A DNA stretch of 64,000 nt from Polydactylus sextarius (taxonomy: Eukaryota; Chordata; Actinopteri; Polynemidae), in contig CM028928.1 in assembly GCA_016801845.1 (NCBI GenBank), positions 10,336,827 through 10,400,826 of the forward strand, read 5' to 3'. Of this stretch, positions 42,259-53,800 are shown in pieces; the first letter of the stretch is position 1, and each line of letters opens with the position of its first letter. The position numbers were made by a program, and so were the translations under genes. Below the pieces are notes generated by a model. That model made no database searches, was not told where the DNA came from, and worked only from the letters and a program-made list of their open reading frames with translations.

Positions 42259-42259
<1 letters not shown>

Positions 42260-42312
<53 letters not shown>

Positions 42313-42504
42313 TAAACACACACAGATGTACTCTGACCTCTGTCATTTATTTATTTCTGCACAAAATAAACTTCAAACTAAACAAATGTTTCCCTGCTTT
42401 TTAATACAAACTGTGACATTTTGATTTGTACTCTAAGAAAAAAAAAAGAGTTTTCCAAACATAAGTAAGACACCAAAGCATTTATAATGTCTAGGACTTC
42501 TTGC

Positions 42505-42551
<47 letters not shown>

Positions 42552-42653
42552 AGCATCCAAGATCAAGTCCAATTGTTTCTAAATAACTGGAATTTATAGG
42601 AATTAATCCAAGTATGCCAGTATGACACCGTGTGTCAAAGTAGTTACTCACTC

Positions 42654-42692
<39 letters not shown>
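42260..42692. repeat. Three dinucleotide arrays in inverted orientation
   Basis: (AC)24 at 42260-42308, (TG)21 at 42506-42548 and (TG)19 at 42655-42692. The first is complementary to the other two, so intrastrand pairing is possible. The sequence between is AT-rich without genes. Confidence 0.9.
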
Positions 42693-42695
<3 letters not shown>

Positions 42696-43378
42696 AACTC
42701 TGAGGGGAATTTCTCACTGCTGTTTAAAGACATGTAACTGCAGTAATACTACACTTAACATATTTAGGTTCGGCATATTTTATTTTCTGTCAATATAGAA
42801 AACTGTAAAAAGAAATAACTAAAAACATAAAATGATATCTTTATATACATTATGAATCACGTGTTGCATATTAAACGTGAACAGCCTGCTGGCATCAGGA
42901 CCACTAGAGCCAGCGAGAACCGTCTGTTTTCTGCAGAAATGTCCAAAAATCAATCAGCTCCTCGTGAATGCAACCCACCTGAATTCATTTTGATGCCACG
43001 TTTGGAAACAAGTGCATTTGCTCGATGTGACATATTCATTTTGCAGAAAGAAAAAAAAAAAAAAAAAAAAAGCGGTTAAGCACACAAGAACAGCAGGACG
43101 CCGTGGCACACATGAAATGTTAGAATACTGTGGCGTTCAGCACCTTTCAAAATAAAATGAAAATAAAAATTGAAGAGATACATTTTCATCTCATCTTCAC
43201 AGAGAGAGAGAGACAGAGAAAGACAGGCTGCTTAAAAATAAATGAATGCCTAACAATGTTTTTGATGTCCTATATTTAAATTTGTACGGTTACTTACATT
43301 ACTCCTACTTCCCTGGTCTTGGAACTAATCCGTTTGATATGGAAATGGGGTGCTCTGTTTCATGACAGAGTTGGGGGA

Positions 43379-43409
<31 letters not shown>

Positions 43410-44809
43410 GATCCCAGGTTTGCTCCTACTCAAAATGTGCTGAAAACAGATTTCCAGAATCCTTTTGGCTTCATGGTATTGGTTATAGCGGATTACACAA
43501 ACCACTTAAAACACAACAATGAGCTGCTCTTTTCAACCAACAAAAAGTCCTTCATGCCGGACACTCACACCACACTCCAGAGGTTAATCAAATTAAGCCC
43601 AATAATTTTTTATTTTATTTATTTTATTTCATTTTATTTTAGTGATTAATTCTTGAGCCATCTACATAAATAAAAATGATATGAAATGAGACAAATTTGA
43701 CACAAAACAAAACATTTTTTTTTTTTTTTAAATTTAATTTACCAAATTATTTGTTTAAAAGTTTTTCTCATGTGTTTCTCATATTTATTTATTTAAATTT
43801 AGGGAAATTAGAGAAATAAATGTCAAAATTATTCAGATTCACAGGATTATATTTAAATTTTTTAATTTAATATAATATTATATTAATTAACGTATTTTCT
43901 GCCACTTTTATTTTGAGTTCAGAAAAAAAAACTCCCCCTTTTTTTTTCTTTTTCCCCATATTTAATAACACGTACAGTCAGCGTCTTAACATACCTAAAC
44001 CACTAAGATCAGAACAGTTTGTCATTTCTGTCAAACTAACAGCAGTCTACAGTATTTCCTATTGCTTAACAATATAAATCACACATATGGCATGATGCCA
44101 CTATAACAGCACATTCATACCAGTATTTCCAAGCTTCCTGCTCTCTATCCAGGCAAATCCTTATCTGCTGCGAACTCTCCTTTTTATCTTAAACAGCATT
44201 GAAAATCATCACTTACCAATTCCCTTCTTTAGCTAAACAGCCATTCCAGCGTGTGTTGTCTGTCACTGGGGTTGAAAATTGGGGAATGGGCTGGAAATTG
44301 GAACCATCGAGGATGCCGTCCTGGAAAAAGAGGAAATCAAAGTTAAATGAGATCATGCATGCCAAGAGAATGTTTAACCAAAGGGCAAAAAGGAAGCTGG
44401 AGATAACAGAGAAGAGAAAACCGCTTAATGTTGTGTTACTGCAGTCTGTTTGGAGTCATGCATGCTTGCGTGTGTGTGTTTGTGTGTGTATTTGCAATGC
44501 AGAGGGGGTGTTACTTGTCAGTACACGTTTAACTGTCATTTTATACATTTGTAAATTTATATTTGTCAAACTGCATGTGTGTGTATTTTAAGTAAATACA
44601 TTACAAGGTTTCCGTATTCCGTGATTTACGAGCATGTGTGTGTGTAACATACACTTGTATGTTTTGAACAGAAACACCAACAGAACAAGAACATGTAGTA
44701 TTTGCCTTTTTTTTCTTTTTTTTTCACCACGTGTGCATGTGCCAGTTTGAGTGTGTGTAAATAGGTGACGACGGGCCGATGCAAAAGTTCATCCCATAAT
44801 GCACTGTCT

Positions 44810-44877
44810 AAAAAAAAAAAAAAAAATATTTGATGTGGTGCACCACACACAATTTTTTTTTTTTTTTTTTTTTTTTT
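44810..44877. repeat. A17 ... palindrome ... T25 inverted structure
   Basis: A17 (44810-44826) and T25 (44853-44877) flank a 14-bp perfect palindrome TGTGGTGCACCACA (44834-44847). The whole 68-bp region could fold as a hairpin or cruciform. Confidence 0.8.
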
Positions 44878-45146
44878 CTTTTTTCGAGCCTGTGATTGCG
44901 CTGAAACCAGTGATACAGATTTCCCATGACAAGTTCACTTCAAAAGACTGGAATGCTGCCCCACCCGGAGCGCTTATGGTTAGATGACAGACAGACAGAT
45001 GCTTTGTTTTAACATGAGAGGACATTCGAGCGCAGTGAGAAGAATGGAATTAGAATTGTTAGAATTTTTTCAGCCGCTCACGAAAACACTTTTTTTTTTG
45101 CGAGAAACTCAGGTGATACATTTGGAACTGGAACATGTGGGAAAAT

Positions 45147-45150
<4 letters not shown>

Positions 45151-45209
<59 letters not shown>
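45151..45209. repeat. Compound (TA)n(TG)n microsatellite
   Basis: About 21 TA units followed directly by about 8 TG units, 59 bp of uninterrupted purine-pyrimidine alternation. Confidence 0.9.
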
Positions 45210-46539
45210 CAGTGTCATAAGCAAGTTCATAAAAATCACAGATTAATTGATCTTTGATTAAAGTTATGTTCGCCATCACCAGAACCGACACGCCGCCTTT
45301 TATCCGACGCTGACCTTTCCGCTGACATCTAATCTTTGCACTTCTTCATCGATGGAATCAGTGAGACAGACAGGCTGGAATGGAGCATGTCTGGATTATG
45401 TTTATTTAATTTAACTGCAGGGTGATGTCATGTGAACAGAATACCTGTGGGTGTTTGCCATCTTTTCACTGAATCATTTGGCGCTGCACTTTATTTCTTA
45501 ATTCTCATCGCCATGGAACACTTCAGAAAGAATATCAACCCAGGAGCGATATTTTCTGCAAGCGAAAACTAGTTCAAAGACATTTTTTCTCCTCAACTTA
45601 CTGTCCTGGCATCTAGTCAATTTCCAATTTGCAATGTCTTTTACATGATTTTTTACTGACTTTGTTGCAGCACCGAAGCCTCGGGGCCAGTGGGTCATAT
45701 AATTATTATGTGCTGAAAATGATAAACATGTTTTAAAAGTGAAAATTATCTTTAATTGTGGTGTACGGCTGCAACGTGAGTATGGAATCATAAAAATAAA
45801 AGTTATAACACTTTTGCATTATTTAAACAATTTGGGCTTGTTGATTTATATTTAGTGTGATTTTCAGTGACTCATGTCATTTCATGAATACTGGATGTGT
45901 GAGGTAATGTTCTGGACATATTTTAGAATAACGGCCTCTGGACCATTTTTATATTTTTCTCTTAGATATATTCATCAGTCATCTGTATCATTTTACAATT
46001 AATATTACACTTGTCAAGACCAGGAGAAAATGAGAAGCCCTTTCTCAAAAAATGGCTGTTGCTTGAGTGTCTGATTCAGGTAGGCTATATTTCAATTTTT
46101 TTTTTTTTAGAACATAGATTTTTATCACGTTAAAGGTATGTGACCATATCACAATGTTTTTGCATTAAAAAATAATTAGGAAAATATGTAAGAGGCTCTT
46201 CAATGGACGCAAAAATATTTTTTTTTCCTGGAACAAACTGCATTTTTTTTTTTTTTTTTTTTTTGTTCATGTGATGCATCTCTGGATCCAGATTTCACCT
46301 CAGATGAAATCTAAAGTACCCGACTCATACATCAGCACCAATTAGAAAACCAGACTGAAGACAGGAAATGGATACGAGTGCACAGATTGTCCTCAGAGTA
46401 ACCAAACCAAAACTGAGAGTACGCTTTTCCTTCCTTTGTCACTTTTTCCCCCCAGCTTTACACCGCTTAACCAGTGGAGTGAGCGCAGAAAAGAAAAGTC
46501 TTGTCGATCTGACTTAAACGTTGGCAGCTCTCCTTGGCC

Positions 46540-46740
46540 GTGCGTGAAGCTGACATCCAGTTTCCTGAGTGAAGTCATTTCCTCAATAGATATTTCTGCA
46601 CAAACACGGGACTAATATCCAAGACGGGGGAGAGGAGTTCAGGAAAAGGCCTGATGGCAAACGTGCGCCTTGTAAATTTAATTTCATTCTCCCAAACATT
46701 GAGCACCAGATAAGTGATTCAGTAGCCATGTTTAAACTGT
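46540..46740. promoter_or_regulatory. Candidate conserved non-coding element
   Basis: Contains atttcctcaatagatat, gatggcaaacgtgcgcc and tgtaaatttaatttcattc. Repeat-free and bounded by simple repeats. Untested. Confidence 0.25.
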
Positions 46741-47849
46741 GAAAATATTATGATAAATTGTCTTCTGTTAGTATTTTTCCACATTATTCACGGCAATAAA
46801 AACACATTTTCTGATGGTAATGGTGCATGTGTGTGGCTGTGTCACTGACAAACGCATGCTTACTTATTATGGAAACAGTGCTATGATGAATGTGTTGGAG
46901 CAACTCAAAGTTAATCTAAAGTGGATTACATGTTGTTTTGAATATACCTTCCTGATATGCCCATCTTTAATGTACTATCAAGTGCAGGAGAGCAGAATTG
47001 CGTTAGTCTCAAAATTCAGAGTGGTGGAGAAAGAGAGCGAGGCTTTAAAATACTGTCTGTGAGAAATGCAAAATTTATGAATGCCCCCCTAACATCTCAG
47101 CTTGATTTATGTGAAATAATAATACACTATTTAATGCTTAAACATAGCTCGGAGCGATCCCTGGCTATCAAGATGTACAATGGAGTAATGGGGCTGGAAG
47201 ACAAATCACCTTGTGGACTTGTGATGCTTATTTAAAGGTGCTCAGGCAGATATATTAAACTATATGTAATTGTACACTAACTCTGTGCTGTAGGCAGAGG
47301 CAGCAAACACAGGAGGAGGCCAGTCATAATGCAGATGGAGTGGTGTAATCAATTTGACTCAAGTATCAGCATCCACAGCAGAGGAGAGGTGGGAGAGAGG
47401 AAGACGGAGGAGGTGGAGGAGAGACTCTTCGATCTGCTGTATACAGTCGTCTTATTTAGGATTTCATACCTCCTATACATCCATTTGCACTTTTTAAGAA
47501 AGTGTTGAAAAACTAAAATAAGTTTAAGAGACGTTCACATAAAAAAAAAAAAAAAAAAAAAAAAATCTTCTGCATGAACTCTGAAGAAGAATCGCCACAT
47601 ACGCCCCAAGTTATAATAAATAGTTAATAAAGTGGAATAATACGATACAAACTGGTGGAGAGGATATGAAAGGTGCATTCTTAGGAGCTCCTCCAACCTG
47701 TGTGTGTGTGTGTATGTGTGTGTGTGTGCGTGCGTGTGTGTATGTTTATTCCGAGTGAGTTTTAGCACCAGATGTGTCGGCTTTAGCTTCAAACAAAGGT
47801 AGTGGTCACACTGATCATGATTTATAATTCACTTATTGCCTTTTTAATT

Positions 47850-47960
47850 AAAGCAAATGGCAAACCAACGCCTGGCCAATTGTCCTGATCTGATGAATTG
47901 GCTGCTGAAGAAGATAAAGTAAATAAACAGGATAATTACAATGGTAAATGAAACCTCTGT
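47850..47960. promoter_or_regulatory. Candidate conserved non-coding element
   Basis: Contains aaagcaaatggcaaacc, gcctggccaattg, tgatgaattggctgc and aggataattacaatgg. Compact and repeat-free. Untested. Confidence 0.25.
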
Positions 47961-48981
47961 GAGTGAGTGAGTGAGTAAGTTGTGCGGTTCGCCCAGGATG
48001 TACTGAAGAAGTGAACAGCAGGCTCTCCCTTTAACTTTCTTTTATCATCTTCCCTCTGTCTCTAAAACCTGACCGTGCCAAGAAAAACATGCGCACACAC
48101 CACAGACACCTACTAGGTGAGAGCACACACACTCTCAGTCACATATTCAATGACACACGCGCACGCACACACACACACACACACACACACAAACCACAAC
48201 TCGCCTCCCACCGCCTTCCTGGTGCGTTCATGTACAATTATAGCTACGGTGATCCACAGGTGTTGAATTCTTCTGGCAAGCCATAAAACATCATATGCAT
48301 GATTTGTGCAGTCAGCCAGGTCTGTAATTTCATTCTCCTTTTCTTTCATTTTCCCTTCCTGGGCCACACAATCCATTTTCCTGCTTTATGAGAGTGCAGA
48401 CACCCAGAGAGACTTTCAGGATGATTACATGCCCCATGCCATGGGGGGTCTGAGGAGCCAACACGCCAGCCTAAGAGCCGTGTCAAACCTGGGTGAAAAC
48501 ATCTATTTGAATAAGATTTTGAATATTTGAACTGCTTGAGGTGCGCTTAATTTATCCTCCTAGACATTTACAGAGATCCTCAAGTGAAACTATCAACTTC
48601 CACAAGCTATATTGGGTCCTCTTATATATTTTCCTCCTTTTAAATATTCATAATATATATTAAATTATGTCGATATAATTATATAATATATAACGTTTTT
48701 TTTTTTTTTTTTTTTTCCCAGGTATGCAGCCTGCTGTCATCCCACCACTGATTTAAGATCAGGAAACATGCCCTCATGGTCCTGTGAGTGTCTGGCAAAA
48801 TAAATCAAGCGTGCTTGACATGGCTCATGTCTTTAAGGTGATATTCATATACACAGTCGTTACTGATGTCGCAGCACGTGGGTCGGACTCTTGGCAGAGA
48901 GAGCTGCGATGTCCTCCAGGGGGAAACTAAACAAACTGTCTGCCTCTTTCACACTGTTTCCTAAACGTGATCAGGGTCACA

Positions 48982-49029
<48 letters not shown>

Positions 49030-50586
49030 CTTCCTTGGTTATACTTATACGCTTGCACACCGACCAATATATAACGCAGATGAAAATTTTAATTGAGTTT
49101 GTACATGTTAAATTCTAATTATCATACTCTGATCAAAAATTCACAGGTGCATTTCTAATATTACTTTTGAGATTTAACATAAACATAATGTTAATATCTA
49201 TGTAAATAACTGCCTCTCATCGATTTAAGCATGAGAGTAAATTAATGTGAGAGCTAAATAGGTCACAGAGCAAATTTTGCATATTGCACAATTTTGTTGT
49301 TGTGTTTCCGCGAACCTGCCCACTGAGAGAACTCCTCCAGCTTCAATCTATCAGTAAATAATATGCAGATATAAAACGCAGCATTAATCCTGGTGTTTTG
49401 ATTGACATTTCATATCTGTGACAATACTCCAAATAATTAAAAACAGAAATCTTGAAAGGTAATAGCTTCTCAAATCCATTAAGTAGTTAAAGGTTATGAG
49501 AAAAAGCAGGATTATTGCTCACAGCAAAACTCCTAATTAAATGACACTACGTAATTTGTTTCTCAATCCCTTTCTCTTCATAAACACAGCGCAGGTTAAA
49601 TGAATGGGCAATGAAACATGTGTGTCATTTACCGTCACTGAGGAGACAAGAAACAATCTTTTTTTTTTTTTTTTCCTCCCATTTTCTGTCTATAGAGCAA
49701 AAGCGAGTATGGTAGATTGGATAAGCAGACACACAGTTCCTTGGTAAATTGTTTGTTTAATTACTGTTTCTCTCCTTTTCTTCTAGGCACACTTGCAAAG
49801 AGGGATGCTTCCCCCTCCTGGCTGCTCATAAGAAAACCAAAGACTCTGTGGTCTCCTGTGCCTGCCCCCGGTGCCACCTATTCAGTCGTTACTACTTATG
49901 ACCTGTGTGCTGATAAATTGATTTAACAAGCCCACCTCTCTCTCTCTCTCTCCCTCTCTTTGTGTGTGTTTATCTGAGAGTGTGAAAGCAAGCACTGGAA
50001 TTCATAAGAGCTGCAGTGATTTTGTAGATTAATAAAGCTGCTTTGAATCTTGACCAGTGGCGGGAAATTATAGTTTATCTTCATTTAAACTTTTTATGCA
50101 TGTAATAGCTGTCTATTGAGGCTGCACTTGAACTGCAGTTTAAAGTATGTATGGAGATTATTATGCGGCGTCTCTATAGTGAAGGCACTGATACACTGGC
50201 ACACAATGACAATGAGTCATTATAGGCAGCCTAAGACACAGCCATCTACTTCTGATTCATGGGTCCTATGCTCGTAAGAATTCCTCGTTCTCTCTTCAGC
50301 AGTTTAGAGAGTATAGTGATTATTTCCATTCCATCTGACCAATGTTTTTGTGATTTCATGATCATTTGAAACAGTGAAAAAATGCCCATTACAACCGTGT
50401 TAAGCCCAAAGTATCTGACTAAGTTTACTATCATGGAAGACAATGTGATGAATGAACGAGTTGTTACATTTTATACAGTAGTGGATACAAAAAGGAGGAG
50501 AATACAACTGTCACACCAGAGACTTCAGTTGATATCCAGGGTCTCATATGTGATTAAGAGAAAAACACTTTTGTTGAGATTAAGAA

Positions 50587-50685
50587 AAGATTGCTTTTGA
50601 GTATTTGAAAGCAATCTTAAAGCAAAAAAAAAAAAATGAAAGCAAAAATACTCACAAGCACGTTGAAGATGCTTGTGAGTGTTTT
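50587..50685. repeat. Two adjacent short hairpins
   Basis: First: AAGATTGCTTT (50587-50597) with its exact complement at 50608-50618, 10-nt loop. Second: ACTCACAAGCA (50650-50660) with its exact complement at 50670-50680, 9-nt loop, extended by A/T pairs to about 50645-50685 with one mismatch. Both arms are shorter than a typical pre-miRNA stem. Confidence 0.7.
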
Positions 50686-52479
50686 TCTAAAATGCTCAAC
50701 ATCAATGGCATATATATGTCATCTTGCCAACTTTGGCAACATATCCTCATTACATTTGCAGAAAACACAACTGAGTCTAAACTATGGTTCTGACACAATG
50801 TATTTACTGTTGCAAGTTTAGTTGTATAGATGCTTGACTTTGAGGAGATTAAATTGTAAATATAGAAACTAGGAGGTTCGACCCATAATGCACCTCAGAG
50901 GAGACAGATGAGCTGAAATGTAAATGTCTCCAGCTATGAACAAGAAAAATTTAAGAGCAGAAAGCCTAGCAGATCAAAGAAAATAACATGGGAGAGGATA
51001 TGAGTGCTTTGAGAAGTAATATAGAGAGAGATAGCATCTGTTTTCCGTACCATGCAGGAGGCTTGAGACAAGCCCTGGAAAAAGACAACACAGAGCGAGT
51101 GCACTTTAGCCAAGTATAAGACCAAACACAAATGGGTTATTAAGAAGCCCTCAGTGTAATATCTGGCTGACATTAAAGTGTCTCTTTTTGAAATGATCCA
51201 CAGCTGGGAATAAGAGGCTTATTATGATACTGAAAAATAATATAAAAATATCACCGTTCTTCATATTATTTATTTATGATCAAGGGTGTGGGTGTTTATG
51301 TGAGCGAATATGTGTTTTCTTTTACGAAAAGAGATTTAAAGAAGACAAGAACAGATGTGTCATCGCCACTACGTAGCTGGGTAGTTTACTAAACCCCTGG
51401 GATACTAAAACAAACATTTTACAAGTCTGTCATTGATTAAAATAGATACTCTTAGTTTCCTGAGTCTCACCTCTACAGTATCTTTGTTTCAGACGGCTGA
51501 TGCAGACGGCCGTCCTACCAGAGCACAGTTTTTCCTCTCCGCTGTTGCCAAGTGTTTGCTGACGGGCAACACTGGATCTGTGTAAACAAAACTGGAGTGT
51601 GAGTTGGTGCAACATATATAAAATTTAAACTGTTTTGACTTTTAACAAAGTTTTTTTTATCACACTTCTTAACTGGGATGCGATTATTACTTTTTTTGTG
51701 TTCAATTTTCTGCAAAAATACTTACACATGTGGGTAATTTTTCATGTTAGCTGATACTGTGGTTCGCATATGACACAACAAATGTTAAAAAATCTGACAA
51801 AGAAAATCTGTGTAGGACAATGACCCAGTTGTCTATTTTAATTTCTATGCTCCATAAACTATATCAAAACCATTCATGGGTCATGCTCCCATATGAGCCT
51901 CCTGAAGATTGAATAATGTCCTTCCTGATCCACGCTGCAAGAGGCCATATTGGATCCAGATTTCTCTGGTTCAAAAGTCATTTCATTCCCTTCATTTCTC
52001 TCTCTCTCTCTCCATGCTTTATTCCTCTCTGTCTCTCTCGCCCCTTCTCTCAGCCCGCTTTATTTATTGCAGGTCCAGCGGTGTGGTACAAAGCCATTAC
52101 CCACGCATATGTACTTTTTTGAATAATCAATAAATAATTATTTTATTATTTAATAGGATCGTATGGGAAAAGGAAATGGGTTTTATTACATAAATCCATC
52201 ACGCGTGATGAATGGGTACACTTGTAAAGTTGGACAGGGGAGAGAGGAGAGAGTGGCTGGACAGGCCTGCTGCACCTGCGCTCGACTGCTGTGTATTGCT
52301 GAGCACTTTCTCCACGCGAGGTTGTAAATATGACATTTTTTGTCTCTTTGGGACTGTCAATTGGCGTACAAGGGGAATGGCGAAAGGGGATTGTAAATTC
52401 ACAGAGATTAATTAACCTTTTACATTTGTGATTCAGCCCTGCATCTTTTTTTTTTTTTTTTTTTTTTGAGCGGTATATT

Positions 52480-52790
52480 GTGACCCCTATGAGCAGAGGC
52501 GTGAGAGACCTGGCCGTGGACGGCCCAGGGAGCGCAGACATCTCATTCCCAATGAGTTATTAACAGATTTTTTTGAATAGATGGAAAAATTGTAGCCTGG
52601 CCATTTAGTGTCATAAAGGCCGGGTTGGTGAGGCGGCAGGGGCCTCCCAGGGACAGGAGGCAATACCATTACAATCAAATCTGAGATGGAAGAGGGATTG
52701 AGCTGTCCATTCTGAATTTTTATATTGTTGGAGGGCCGGGGAGGAAATAATGCCATCCCGGAGTGTATTAACCTCTGGCTGGGGACGTAG
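52480..52790. promoter_or_regulatory. Candidate conserved non-coding element near slc35b3
   Basis: GC-balanced, repeat-free block: ccaatgagttattaacag, gcctggccatttagtgtcat, ggcctcccagggacagg, aggaaataatgccatcccgg. It lies just 5' of the polypurine tract and about 1 kb upstream of the slc35b3 start codon, so it could be a distal promoter element or a desert enhancer. The long - strand open frame over it is not convincing as protein. Confidence 0.3.
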
Positions 52791-52792
52791 GA

Positions 52793-53199
52793 CATGGAGA
52801 AAGAGAGAAAGAGAAAGAAAGCAAGCTGAGGGAGGGATTTAAGATTGAACAGCAGGGAGGAAGGAGGGCTAAGGGAGATGGGAGGAGGGGGGGGGGGGGG
52901 TAAAGGGGCAAAAGAGAGTTTCATGCTTTATACTGGGGAAGCCAAAGACAGAAGCAGGGATATGAGATGGCTGAGAGATATGGGCAGAACAGAGAAGGTC
53001 GAGTAGGAAATAACATAATAAAGGGAGGGAAAGAGTGAAGGAATTGTAACGTGGAGGGGGGGGTAAAGCTAATTTAGACACGAAAGTAGGATGGAAGGAT
53101 AAAGAAGGTAGATGGGAAAAAGGGGGGTTAGTGGGAGAACAGTAAAGATTGGAAGGAATGTTGGAATGACAGAGATGAAGGAAAAGTAGAGAGCAGCTG
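52793..53199. repeat. Polypurine/polypyrimidine tract with G14 run
   Basis: About 400 bp in which the + strand is overwhelmingly A and G (gaga, gaaag, gggagg units), with few pyrimidines and a 14-base G run at 52887-52900. GGG runs just before it meet a G-quadruplex pattern. It ends about 250 bp before the likely slc35b3 5' end. The open frames across it on the opposite strand are low-complexity proline/serine/leucine artefacts. Confidence 0.8.
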
Positions 53200-53439
53200 A
53201 CCTGCTCTGCTGCTCTGGACTGTACATGTGTAACTACCAGCAACAAACTCTGGTCTGTTTCTAACTTCTTTTATCAATCGTAATATCAGAACGTCTGGCC
53301 ATTGTTGTGGGTTCACACTAACTTTTTCAACACTAATATCATTTCAAATTACTTAAAATATGTGAAATATTAGATGCAAGTAGGCATCTTAACCAAATGA
53401 CATGTACTTGAGCTGTTTCATTTACATCATACATATACA

Positions 53440-53782
53440 AAACTATGAATTTAAATAAGATAATATGTAAATTTCTATTTTTTTTTTCTACTTTGTTTCA
53501 TTCCACCATTGGAGGCTGTACTCATGAGCCCGTTGTGCTCTGTCAGAGATGAGAGAGGTGAGTTAATTTTGTTGTCAATGTGTACTCAGGTTACATAGAA
53601 ATATGATATGAATTTTCACAGGGCGTTTATCCAACTTCTTCTTCACAGAAAACCATCCAATGACAGAAGGAAGCAACGTCATTAAACGGGATTTACCAGG
53701 CAGACTTGTGGTTTTGGTTTAGTAGTGAGCATAGTGATGGTGTAACAGAAGAGACTAGACACTCACCGTGTTAAAACACAAA
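53440..53782 (+). promoter_or_regulatory. slc35b3: Probable slc35b3 promoter / 5' UTR region
   Basis: Directly upstream of the start codon. It holds an inverted CCAAT (CCATTGG) near 53508, a CCAAT at 53657-53661, a strong donor-like AG|GTGAGT at 53558, and a strong acceptor (cttcttcttcacag) ending at 53648. A minimal upstream ORF (ATG GTG TAA) lies at 53737-53745. No clear TATA box. The transcription start is not determinable from sequence alone. Confidence 0.45.
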
Positions 53783-53800
53783 ATGGACTCTTCAACACAG
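53783..53800 (+). CDS. slc35b3: slc35b3 coding exon 1 (MDSSTQ)
   Basis: Six codons, ATG to CAG, followed by the donor GTAAAG at 53801. The start context aaaATGG is favourable and an in-frame TAG at 53756-53758 lies upstream. Ending in phase 0, it joins exon 2 (TTA CCA GAA) to read MDSSTQLPEVVDTMSAKYG. The mammalian protein also starts with MD followed by a short polar sequence, which supports this exon. The alternative is initiation at the ATG at 55254 in exon 2 (residue 14 here). Confidence 0.75.

Larger units (their letters stand above)
42693..46539. other. Gene-free, partly very AT-rich stretch
   Basis: A run 43051-43071; (GA)n 43376-43410; a very AT-rich block at about 43590-43910 (tttatttattttatttc, ttaatttaatataatatta) that could act as a matrix-attachment-like region; A17/T25 inverted runs at 44810-44877; (TA)n(TG)n at 45151-45209; T runs at 46101-46110 and 46243-46264. 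No supported gene. Confidence 0.55.
46741..52479. other. Gene-free stretch with microsatellites and two hairpins
   Basis: A25 at 47541-47565, (TG)n at about 47700-47740, (AC)n at 48153-48191 and 48986-49027, an AT-rich block at 48640-48690, T runs at 48698-48716, 49660-49675 and 52445-52467, and paired hairpins at 50587-50685. The candidate element 47850-47960 is listed separately. No supported gene. Confidence 0.55.

Noticed and set aside
44789..45025. Overlapping lysine- or phenylalanine-run open frames on both strands
   Set aside because: They are translations of the A17 and T25 runs.
50645..50685. Hairpin as a microRNA precursor
   Set aside because: Stem is only about 16 bp including one mismatch, too short for a normal pre-miRNA; kept only as a structural observation.
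52487..52924. 145-codon - strand open frame rich in P, S and L
   Set aside because: Produced by the polypurine tract and G run; low complexity with no protein family features.
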